Assembly (NCBI RefSeq): GCF_036345015.1 | Contig: NZ_CP084098.1 | Coordinates: 2,989,326 to 3,053,325, forward strand | Reading direction: 5' to 3' | Length of the DNA stretch: 64,000 nt | DNA from: Cyanobacterium sp. Dongsha4 | GTDB taxonomy: Bacteria; Cyanobacteriota; Cyanobacteriia; Cyanobacteriales; Cyanobacteriaceae | Shown here: piece by piece, positions 24,516 to 31,664 of the stretch | How positions within the stretch are numbered: the first letter of the stretch is position 1 | How the letters are laid out: each line of letters starts with the position of its first letter | The notes under the pieces: model-generated | What the model was told of the DNA's origin: nothing | Databases searched by the model: none | Seen by the model: only the letters and a program-made list of their open reading frames with translations | Position numbers and translations under genes: made by a program

Positions 24516-25383
24516 AAATCCTGTAAGTCGAATATCACCATTACCAGAACGAGGCATATTAACTATTTCGACATTTCTAGTTGATTTTTCTAAATCTTGT
24601 AAATAAAAATTAATCCCAGATGAAGTTATACCGTCAAATTTTACTTCTCCCCCAGATAAAACTAAAGTTCTTGAACATAATTTCTGGATAGCAGCCATAT
24701 TATGGCTCACAAATAAAACGGTTCTACCCTCTTTTGAAACATCCTCTATCTTCCCTAAACACTTCTTCTGAAACTGGGCATCACCCACCGCCAACACCTC
24801 ATCAACAATCAAAATTTCAGGCTCTAAGTGTGCCGCCACCGCAAACGCCAACCGTACATACATCCCCGATGAATAACGTTTGACGGGAGTGTCCAAAAAC
24901 TTTTCTACTTCCGCAAAAGCGACAATTTCATCAAACTTTTTCTTAATTTCCTCTCGACTCATGCCCAAAATTGCACCATTGAGAAAGACGTTTTCCCTAC
25001 CTGTCAATTCAGGGTGAAAACCTGTACCTACTTCTAATAAACTAGCTACTCGACCCTTTATAGAGATTTTGCCCGTAGTAGGTTCGGTGATGCGACTGAG
25101 GATTTTTAAGAGATAAGAGAGTGGATTTTCCAGCCCCATTTCGCCCAATAATGCCGACTCTGTCACCCCTTTTAATCTCAAAGGAAACGTCTTTTAAAGC
25201 CCAGAATTCTTCTGTTTCGGGAGTGTCGAGGGTTTTTTGACCTTTAAGCAGTTTTTGCCCTAGGGATTTGGTACTGTTGGCGATGACATCTCGCAGGGCT
25301 GTATAGCGTTCAGGTTTTTCATGGGCGATGACATATTTTTTACCTAGATTTTCAACGGCGATAATGGTATCCGACATATTCAA
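24516..25383 (-). pseudogene. ABC transporter ATPase (Wzt/TagH-type polysaccharide export), frameshifted and 3'-truncated
   Basis: The first frame starts at 25383 ([20 protein letters not shown]) and carries Walker [15 protein letters not shown]. It goes out of frame immediately after that. The second frame continues [36 protein letters not shown], the signature YSSGMYVRLAFAVA and Walker B, EILIVDEVLAVGDAQF. The cause is a 7-bp tandem duplication at 25107-25120; removing one copy gives [12 protein letters not shown]. The protein then stops at RLTGF, where the insertion sequence begins, so the C-terminal substrate-recognition domain typical of Wzt-like ATPases is gone. No partner permease gene is present in the window. 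Confidence 0.85.
25107..25120. repeat. 2 x 7-bp tandem duplication next to Walker A codons
   Basis: TAAGAGA occurs twice on the plus strand. On the coding strand this doubles TCTCTTA and shifts the frame two codons after the GKST residues. One copy would restore the frame. Confidence 0.9.
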
Positions 25384-25718
25384 CAGATTGACAACGAGAA
25401 TTTACTAAAATTCTACACTCTTGGGTAAATATCTCACCAGAAATATTATTTTTAAAGTCTATTTTGAGACAAAGTTTATAATATTCTCCACCCTTTTAAG
25501 TAAAGAATTGCTATAAATCAAATTATCAACTTCAATCATTTAAACCCCCAAAAACATTATTGTCCGAAAAAATCAACAAATACAACCATAAAAGTGCACT
25601 CGCTAATTCTCTCAGGCAATAACACTGATTTATTTCAACCTTGAACTAACAAGGATTTTCTTTTAAATTGAACACCGAATAAACGGCAATTACTCTGAAG
25701 TAGAAACAACAAAGAAGA
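25384..25718. other. intergenic region at the edge of the polysaccharide island
   Basis: This is the 5' side of the ABC-ATPase pseudogene. It is AT-rich and I recognise no gene. Promoter elements of the former export operon would be expected here but none is clear enough to mark. The phycocyanin remnant begins directly beyond it. Confidence 0.45.
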
Positions 25719-25892
25719 TTAGCGAAGAGCGTTGATAGCGTAATCGATGTAGGAATCAGCTTCAACAGAACGATCAAAGTAGCTAGCTACTTCTGCCATT
25801 AAAGCACTACAATCACCAAGAGTAATGTTGTTGGTATCATTAGCGATCACTAAAGTTGCATCTTTCTTTTTTTGAACACCAACTGCAAGTGT
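25719..25892 (-). pseudogene. phycocyanin remnant: CpcB C-terminus fused in frame to CpcA C-terminus
   Basis: A minus-strand frame open from 25892 to the TAA at 25719-25721 reads [20 protein letters not shown], then [19 protein letters not shown], then [16 protein letters not shown]. The first part is the C-terminus of the phycocyanin beta subunit (family pattern VGVQKMKDAA...[14 protein letters not shown]). The last part is the C-terminus of the alpha subunit (family pattern [16 protein letters not shown]). In the normal cpcBA operon the alpha gene lies between them, so almost all of cpcA is deleted and the ends are joined. Several normally fixed residues are changed. There is no start codon; this is a fossil. 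From 25893 to 26219 only degenerate ACCTGCAACC-type repeat and AT-rich DNA are seen. Confidence 0.8.
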
Positions 25893-26219
25893 TTAATTAA
25901 CTCTGACTCTAGTACCCCAATACCCTAGCACCTGCAACCGTGAAACCTTGCACCTACCCTTTTCATTAATATCTTTTATTTCCTTGCTTAGTATAACAAT
26001 GAGAGAATTTGCCTAAACATCATACACGCTATAAAATAAGAACTTTGAAACTTATGTCTAAATCAATAGGGTTTTATCTTCGCTCAAGGTAATTATGTCA
26101 GTAAATTTACGAATAATACTTGTTTTGATAGTGAGGTTGATTCCTTATTTACTTCTGTGGGGCTTGGACATAGGATAATTAAAGGAAATTAATAATATTA
26201 ATAACTAATAGAAAGTAAA

Positions 26220-26945
26220 GTGAGACAAATTATTATTGCTGGTAACTGGAAGATGCACAAGACTCAAACAGAGTCTTTAGAGTTTTTACAGGGTTTTCTC
26301 TCCCATTTAGAAGATACTCCCGAAGAAAGAGAAGCAGTGTTATGTGTACCTTTTACCTGCCTAAATTTCATGTCTAAAAATCTTCATGGCAGTCGTGTTA
26401 AGTTGGGAGCTCAAAATATTCATTGGGCAGATCAAGGGGCATTTACTGGGGAAATTTCTGGGGAAATGCTGAAAGAGTTTGGTATTAACTATGTCATTGT
26501 TGGTCATAGTGAACGTCGTCAATATTTTGGTGAAACTGATGAAACGGTTAATGCTCGTTTATTGGCCGCTCAAAAACACGGTTTAATCCCTATCTTATGT
26601 GTAGGAGAAAGTAAGGCTCAAAGAGATGCGGGGGAAACAGAAGCGGTAATTTCTGCTCAAATTGAAAAAGATTTGGTGAATATAGATCAAAATAATTTGG
26701 TAATTGCCTATGAGCCTATCTGGGCGATCGGAACTGGGGATACTTGCGAAGCGGTGGAGGCTAACCGAGTTATTGGTTTGATTCGCTCGCAGCTTACCAA
26801 TCAAAACGTTACAATTCAGTATGGTGGATCTGTGAATCCGAAAAATGTTGATGAAATCATGGCACAACCTGAAATTGACGGCGCATTAGTTGGAGGAGCA
26901 AGTTTAGATCCTGAAAGTTTTGCTCGTTTGGTTAACTATCAATAG
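26220..26945 (+). CDS. tpiA: triosephosphate isomerase
   Basis: A 241-residue triosephosphate isomerase, which interconverts dihydroxyacetone phosphate and glyceraldehyde 3-phosphate in glycolysis, gluconeogenesis and the Calvin cycle. The active-site residues are all visible: Asn9 and Lys11 in [12 protein letters not shown], His96 in [13 protein letters not shown], and Glu165 in [13 protein letters not shown]. The phosphate-binding loops [11 protein letters not shown] and [11 protein letters not shown] are near the C-terminus. The start is a GTG at 26220-26222, which gives the standard M-R-x-I-I-I-A-G-N-W N-terminus. The gene heads a plus-strand series with folP 81 bp downstream. A heptamer repeat fills the gap, so co-transcription is uncertain. 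Confidence 0.97.
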   Translation: MRQIIIAGNWKMHKTQTESLEFLQGFLSHLEDTPEEREAVLCVPFTCLNFMSKNLHGSRVKLGAQNIHWADQGAFTGEISGEMLKEFGINYVIVGHSERRQYFGETDETVNARLLAAQKHGLIPILCVGESKAQRDAGETEAVISAQIEKDLVNIDQNNLVIAYEPIWAIGTGDTCEAVEANRVIGLIRSQLTNQNVTIQYGGSVNPKNVDEIMAQPEIDGALVGGASLDPESFARLVNYQ

Positions 26946-26950
26946 GTAAT

Positions 26951-26984
26951 GGGTTCGGGGTTCGGGGTTAGGAGTTAGGAGTTT
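26951..26984. repeat. degenerate heptamer repeat (GGTTCGG/GGAGTTA type)
   Basis: A run of GGGTTCGGGGTTCGGGGTTA then GGAGTTAGGAGTT between tpiA and folP. This is the short tandem heptamer repeat class known from cyanobacterial intergenic DNA; other copies lie at 29494, 33548, 52418 and in the elements at 52.6 and 55.2 kb. Confidence 0.8.
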
Positions 26985-27026
26985 TTAATTATTCATCATT
27001 TACTATTCACTGTTCACTTTCTTTAG

Positions 27027-27875
27027 ATGACTCAATCTTTAACTATCCGCAATTATCACTTTGAGTGGGGTAAACGAACCTATTTAATGGGCATTCTCAA
27101 TGTTACTCCCGACAGTTTCAGTGATGGGGGAAATTTTTATTCCGTGGATAATGGGGTTAAACAGGCGTTAAAAATGGTCGATGAAGGTGCAGATATTATT
27201 GATATTGGGGGGCAATCCACTCGCCCGGGGGCAAAACAAATTACTCTCGAAGAAGAATTGAATCGGGTTATTCCTGTAATTCGGGCTTTACGGCAAAAAT
27301 CTGATATTCCTATTTCCGTTGATACCACTCGCTCTGAAGTTGCAAAAGAGGCGATCGCATCTGGTGCGGATATAATTAATGATATTTCGGGGGGAACTTT
27401 CGATCGGGAAATGCTACCTACAATCGCAAAATTAAATGTACCGATTATTTTAATGCACATTAAAGGCACTCCTGAAACCATGCAAAGTTTAACGGATTAT
27501 CAAGATTTAATAGGAGAAATAAAAGATTTTTTACAAAAACAAATTAATCAAGCAACTAACTTAGGAATAAAAAAAGAATATATTATTATCGATATTGGTA
27601 TTGGTTTCGCAAAAAATTATGAGCAGAATATAGAATTACTAAGAGCAATTAATCAATTCAAATTAATGAATTTTCCCTTGTTAGTGGGAACATCGAGAAA
27701 AAGTTTTATCGGCAAAATTTTAAACCAAGACGATCCTAAAAAACGAGTTTGGGGAACTGCCGCCAGTTGTGCTTATGCTATTACTCAAGGAGTAGATATT
27801 CTCAGAGTTCATGACGTTGCACCTATGTACGATATTGTCAGAGTAACAGATGCTATATCCCGAAGACTAAATTAA
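27027..27875 (+). CDS. folP: dihydropteroate synthase
   Basis: A 282-residue dihydropteroate synthase, which joins p-aminobenzoate to the pterin pyrophosphate in folate synthesis and is the sulfonamide target. It has the two family signatures: MGILNVTPDSFSDGGNFY (about residues 21-38) and GADIIDIGGQSTRPGAKQIT (about residues 54-73). Later come ISVDTTRSEVAKEAI, GADIINDISGG, the catalytic-loop region LLVGTSRKSFIGKIL, and the C-terminal ILRVHDV. The length is usual. The N-terminus has about ten extra residues (LTIRNYHFEWGKRTYL) that are normal in cyanobacteria. It stands between tpiA and a sugar-transporter-like gene on the plus strand. Confidence 0.97.
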   Translation: MTQSLTIRNYHFEWGKRTYLMGILNVTPDSFSDGGNFYSVDNGVKQALKMVDEGADIIDIGGQSTRPGAKQITLEEELNRVIPVIRALRQKSDIPISVDTTRSEVAKEAIASGADIINDISGGTFDREMLPTIAKLNVPIILMHIKGTPETMQSLTDYQDLIGEIKDFLQKQINQATNLGIKKEYIIIDIGIGFAKNYEQNIELLRAINQFKLMNFPLLVGTSRKSFIGKILNQDDPKKRVWGTAASCAYAITQGVDILRVHDVAPMYDIVRVTDAISRRLN

Positions 27876-27971
27876 CTGAAGTAACGAGTAATGAGTTTTT
27901 AACTATTAATTACAATTATCAACTATACACTATTCACTAATTGCCCTTCTCGTTCTAAAGGTGATGTTATA

Positions 27972-29381
27972 ATGTTGAAAAATGAAACTTTTATGAGTAC
28001 AAAAAAAGTATCAGATAATCAGCAAACATCAGAAAATTATCAACAAGTAAATCAACATCGCCCTCAGTTTAGTTTTCGGCAAATATTGAATATGAATCTA
28101 GGTTTTTTAGGTATTCAATTTGCTTGGGGACTACAAATGGCAAACATGAGTGCTATATTTGAGTACTTAGGGGCAGACGCTCATCAGTTACCTATTCTTT
28201 GGATTGCCGCACCCTTAACGGGTTTATTAATTCAACCAATTATTGGTAACTTAAGTGATTATACATGGACTCCTTTAGGTAGGAGAAGACCTTATTTTTT
28301 AGGTGGGGCGGTTTTAGGTGCGATCGCACTTTTATTTATGCCTCATTCTCCTAGTATTTGGGTTGCCGCTATTTTACTATGGCTATTAGATAGTAGTGCT
28401 AATATTAGTATGGTTCCTTTTCGAGCCTTTGTTGGTGATTTACTGCCTCAAGACCAACGTACAAAGGGATTTGCAATACAAAGTGTTATGGTGGGTATGG
28501 GGGCAATATCTGCTTCTGCCCTGCCTTGGATTTTAAGTCACTTTTTTCAGATAGATAACACCACTAATGCTCTTCATCAAATACCTTTAACCGTTGAATA
28601 TTCCTTTTATACTGGTGCAATTCTCTTTTTAGGAACGGTAATTTGGACTGTTATCACAACTCCAGAATATCCTCCTCAAAACTTAGAAAAATTTGAACGC
28701 CTACAGGAACAAAGAGGGGGAATTATGAGTAGTATAAGAGAAAGTTGGCAATCATTGCAAAATATGCCTTCGACGATGACTTATTTAGCCAAAATTCAAT
28801 TTTTTACTTGGTTAGGTATATTCTGTTTTTTCCTCTATTTTCCCCCTGCGGTAGCTAGAAATATTTTCGGTGCAACGAATCAAGGTTCACTGCTTTATAG
28901 TGATGGTATTGAATGGGCAGGAGTTTGTTTTGCTCTATTTAATGGTGTATGCGTTATTTTTTCCTTTTTGTTACCTAACTTTGCTCAAAAAATAGGTCGT
29001 CAAACAATCCATTGTTTATGCTTATTCTGTGGTGGTATTAGTCTTATCGCTCTACTATTTATCCACAACAAGTATATATTATTATTCTCCATGTTCGGTT
29101 TTGGTATCGCTTGGGCTAGTGCTTTAGTTATGCCCTATGCCATGTTAACCGAATCAATTCCCCCTCAAAGACGAGGTATTTATCAAGGAATCTTCAACTT
29201 TTTCATTGTTTTACCAGAAATTGCGGTTTCTCTGTGCTTTGGCTGGATTATGAACTATTTTCTCCATGACAATCATCTTTTAGCCGTTGTTTTAGGGGGA
29301 GTATTTCTGATTATCGGTGCTGGTTTCACCTTACCTAGAGTGGAAGGGTTGAAAGCTATTTTTCCCCAAAGCTCCAATTAA
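27972..29381 (+). CDS. MFS transporter, GPH/SLC45-like sugar:cation symporter
   Basis: A 469-residue protein with twelve hydrophobic segments. The loop between segments 2 and 3 reads PIIGNLSDYTWTPLGRRRPY, the G-x-x-S-D-...-G-R-R-R-P motif of the SLC45/sucrose-transporter-like branch of the major facilitator superfamily. FAWGLQMANMSAIFEYLGA at the first segment and VPFRAFVGDLLPQDQRTKGF at segment 4-5 are also typical. Relatives carry sucrose, maltose or related sugars with H+ or Na+; the substrate here is unknown. The ATG at 27972 is preceded by AAGG; a start seven codons later (ATG) is nearly as likely. No sugar-metabolism operon partner is adjacent. Confidence 0.88.
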   Translation: MLKNETFMSTKKVSDNQQTSENYQQVNQHRPQFSFRQILNMNLGFLGIQFAWGLQMANMSAIFEYLGADAHQLPILWIAAPLTGLLIQPIIGNLSDYTWTPLGRRRPYFLGGAVLGAIALLFMPHSPSIWVAAILLWLLDSSANISMVPFRAFVGDLLPQDQRTKGFAIQSVMVGMGAISASALPWILSHFFQIDNTTNALHQIPLTVEYSFYTGAILFLGTVIWTVITTPEYPPQNLEKFERLQEQRGGIMSSIRESWQSLQNMPSTMTYLAKIQFFTWLGIFCFFLYFPPAVARNIFGATNQGSLLYSDGIEWAGVCFALFNGVCVIFSFLLPNFAQKIGRQTIHCLCLFCGGISLIALLFIHNKYILLFSMFGFGIAWASALVMPYAMLTESIPPQRRGIYQGIFNFFIVLPEIAVSLCFGWIMNYFLHDNHLLAVVLGGVFLIIGAGFTLPRVEGLKAIFPQSSN

Positions 29382-29391
29382 GAGTAAGGTC

Positions 29392-29490
29392 AGTTCGGGT
29401 TAAGGCAATTTTATTGTTATTTCTAAGAAGTTATAAGGTTTTCTGACTAGGAGAAAATAACGCTTTCAGCTTATCCAAAGCTCAGGTTAT
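29392..29490. repeat. dispersed repeat, half-copy of the 52.5-kb element
   Basis: About 99 bp that match, in inverted orientation, the left half of the element at 52472-52646. Shared blocks include GGGTTAAGGCAATTTTAT, TTATTTCTAAGAAG and CTTATCCAAAG...CTCAGGTTA. The right edge ends in GCTCAGGT, one base different from the TIR AACTCAGGT. The other half is not present; the MFS gene ends just before it. Confidence 0.8.
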
Positions 29491-29493
29491 ATT

Positions 29494-29532
29494 AACTCCG
29501 AACTCCGAACCCCGAACTCCGAACCCCGAACT
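29494..29532. repeat. degenerate heptamer repeat
   Basis: Five to six units of AACTCCG/AACCCCG between the MFS gene and the comF-family gene. Confidence 0.8.
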
Positions 29533-29537
29533 TAGGT

Positions 29538-30197
29538 TTATTCGCTATTCACTTTAGAGAGAGTCGCTACTCCTATCGATAGTAATTTGTGTTTAGTTAA
29601 AACTTGTCGGGCTTCATTAACGGTTGTGCCTGTGGTGTAAATATCATCTACGATTAGAATTGGGTAACTTTTATTGATTGTGGCTAAATCCTGCCCTATT
29701 TCAAAAGCCTTTGTGATATTTTTCCTTCTGGCAGAGGGGTTTAAACCAAACATTGCTGTTGTGTCTTTCACTCTTTGTAAAAGATTTGGCTTAAGAGAAT
29801 AGCCTGTAATCTGAGTAAAACCACGAGAGATTAATTCGGCTTGATTGAATCCTCTTTGTTTCAATTTTTTAGGGTGTAGGGGAATTGGAATTACTGTTAA
29901 TTTTTTATATTTCTCTTTGTTTCCCGACTCAAGCCATTTTTTTCCTAACCATTGCCCCATTAACACTCCTAAATTTCTATTGCCATTATACTTTAAAGAT
30001 GCGATCGCTCTTTTTAATGTACCGTCATATTTTCCCCATGCAAAAATAAGAAAATTATCAGATGTTAATTCTTGAGGGGAATCCAGTTGACAAAGATCTA
30101 TTTTTTGCTGACAATAAGAACAAATAATCTTTTCTGCTGTGCGTTGACAAAGGGGACAATTATCCTTTAAAAATAACGACAAAAAATGATTTAACAT
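29538..30197 (-). CDS. ComF family phosphoribosyltransferase-like protein
   Basis: A 219-residue ComF-family protein. The N-terminus has four Cys pairs (NCPLCQRTAEKIICSYC) that form a zinc-ribbon. The phosphoribosyltransferase part shows VIPIPLHPKKLKQRGFNQAE, typical of the family, and the PRPP-binding motif ILIVDDIYTTGTTVNEAR. ComF proteins are required for natural DNA uptake in several bacteria, where they work with the ComEC/ComFA machinery; in cyanobacteria they are also linked to competence. It reads toward the MFS gene and is divergent from the DUF3531 gene 47 bp upstream. Complete and normal in length. Confidence 0.93.
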   Translation of the reverse strand: MLNHFLSLFLKDNCPLCQRTAEKIICSYCQQKIDLCQLDSPQELTSDNFLIFAWGKYDGTLKRAIASLKYNGNRNLGVLMGQWLGKKWLESGNKEKYKKLTVIPIPLHPKKLKQRGFNQAELISRGFTQITGYSLKPNLLQRVKDTTAMFGLNPSARRKNITKAFEIGQDLATINKSYPILIVDDIYTTGTTVNEARQVLTKHKLLSIGVATLSKVNSE

Positions 30198-30244
30198 TAC
30201 CTTAATTTTTTACTGATTCTTGGCAAATAAAAACTTATTAAAAA

Positions 30245-30682
30245 ATGGAAATAAACTTCAGAGAATTTAACCCTTTCGACTTATGGATTTGGTTAGAGTT
30301 TGATCATGTTCCCTCAGAAATGGAAAAGCAATATGTAGAAGAATTATTTAATTCATGGTTTTATATCGGTAAATTAGGCGGCTTTAACGCAGAAAATTTA
30401 CAAATTCAAGATACAGGAATTGATATTAGTTACTTGCAGTACGATTATGATTTTGCAGACAATGCCATGATGTCTCCTATGCACAATATGGGAGAATTTG
30501 AGTATGTTGGTAATTGGGGAAGATGTTGGTTTGATTTAGGTACAAGTGACTTAATTGCTCTTGATGTTTTAATCAATTCTCTTAAGGAATTAGCAAAAGA
30601 ATATGTTGGCATTATTCAGTTAATTATTGGCGGAGAAAATGAGGATTGGACAGTAGAAAAAAGAAATGATTTTGATGATTAA
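30245..30682 (+). CDS. DUF3531 family protein
   Basis: A 145-residue protein matching DUF3531, a family of cyanobacteria and plastids. The characteristic run is DLWIWLEFDHVPSEMEKQYV, SWFYIGKLGGFNAENLQIQD and DISYLQYDYD. No catalytic motif, signal peptide or membrane segment is visible. Its conservation in oxygenic phototrophs suggests a photosynthesis or plastid-type role, but its function is unknown. It is divergent from comF, with only 47 bp between the starts, so they may share a regulatory region. Confidence 0.85.
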   Translation: MEINFREFNPFDLWIWLEFDHVPSEMEKQYVEELFNSWFYIGKLGGFNAENLQIQDTGIDISYLQYDYDFADNAMMSPMHNMGEFEYVGNWGRCWFDLGTSDLIALDVLINSLKELAKEYVGIIQLIIGGENEDWTVEKRNDFDD

Positions 30683-30707
30683 ATTATATTTTTTTACATC
30701 TTAAAAG

Positions 30708-30950
30708 TTATTCTTTACTTAATTTTTCTCCTACTTTTTTGATCAACCAACTCAACAATGCACCTGTGAATAAAATTCCAATGGCTGGATTAAAAACAGG
30801 TTGCCAAAGTTGATACCAAATATCCCAACCTAAAGAAACTCCTAAAGAACGTCCCATAAGTGCGATCGCAAACCAAAAAAAGCCAATAATAACAAGAAAT
30901 ACATCTGCGATTAAAAAGCGATCTAACCAGAGTAATAATTTTTCTTTCAT
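30708..30950 (-). CDS. small two-helix membrane protein, conserved hypothetical
   Basis: An 80-residue protein with two hydrophobic segments, VFLVIIGFFWFAIALMG (residues about 17-33) and NPAIGILFTGALLSWLIKKV (about 54-73), and charged ends. I recognise it as a cyanobacterial conserved hypothetical membrane protein, with no assigned function. It converges on the DUF3531 gene with a 25-bp gap. No other domain is visible. Confidence 0.7.
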   Translation of the reverse strand: MKEKLLLWLDRFLIADVFLVIIGFFWFAIALMGRSLGVSLGWDIWYQLWQPVFNPAIGILFTGALLSWLIKKVGEKLSKE

Positions 30951-31058
30951 AGTAAAATTTAGGGTAAAATCTTAAATCCTAAAGGTCATTGTATAATTCT
31001 GGTTAAAAAGAATACTAGATTAAAAGCAATAAAAATTACTTATATAAAATCAAAAACT

Positions 31059-31577
31059 ATGGACTTAAAAGCCTTAATCCGAGATATTCCTGATTTTCCC
31101 CAACCCGGTGTCATTTTTAGAGACATTACCACATTATTAAAAGAACCAAAGGGCTTAAAGTACGTCATAGACTCCCTTGCATTGGAGTGTGAAAAATTAG
31201 AGAATATTCCCGACTATATTATCGGCATTGAATCAAGAGGATTTATTTTTGCTCCTGCTTTGGCTTATCATTTAGACGCAGGATTCGTTCCTGTACGTAA
31301 AAAAGGTAAACTTCCTGCGGATGTACATTCCATCGAATACCAATTAGAATACGGTACAGACACATTAGAAATTCACCAAGATGCTATAACATCTGGCTCG
31401 AAAGTGATGATTGTAGATGATGTGATTGCAACAGGTGGTACAGCTAAAGCAACGGCAGATTTAGTTCAAAAGATTGGTTCAGAGCTTGTGGCCTTTGGTT
31501 TTATTGTAGAATTGACAGGATTAGAGGGTAGGAAAAAATTACCTGATTTACCCTGTATTAGCCTTGTTGAGTATTAA
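31059..31577 (+). CDS. apt: adenine phosphoribosyltransferase
   Basis: A 172-residue enzyme that makes AMP from adenine and PRPP. It has [18 protein letters not shown] at the N-terminus, [20 protein letters not shown] with the substrate-binding [14 protein letters not shown], and the PRPP loop [20 protein letters not shown]. All are diagnostic for Apt. The upstream sequence contains TATAAT at 30992-30997, a plausible -10 box 61 bp before the ATG, but the -35 is poor. The gene stands alone, with divergent and convergent neighbours. Confidence 0.97.
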   Translation: MDLKALIRDIPDFPQPGVIFRDITTLLKEPKGLKYVIDSLALECEKLENIPDYIIGIESRGFIFAPALAYHLDAGFVPVRKKGKLPADVHSIEYQLEYGTDTLEIHQDAITSGSKVMIVDDVIATGGTAKATADLVQKIGSELVAFGFIVELTGLEGRKKLPDLPCISLVEY

Positions 31578-31664
31578 AAATTAACAATCATGTTTTCTCC
31601 CTAATCCTAATTCCCCAAGTCATAAACACTCCTTACTCCTTAACTCCGAACTCTGCAAACTCTT

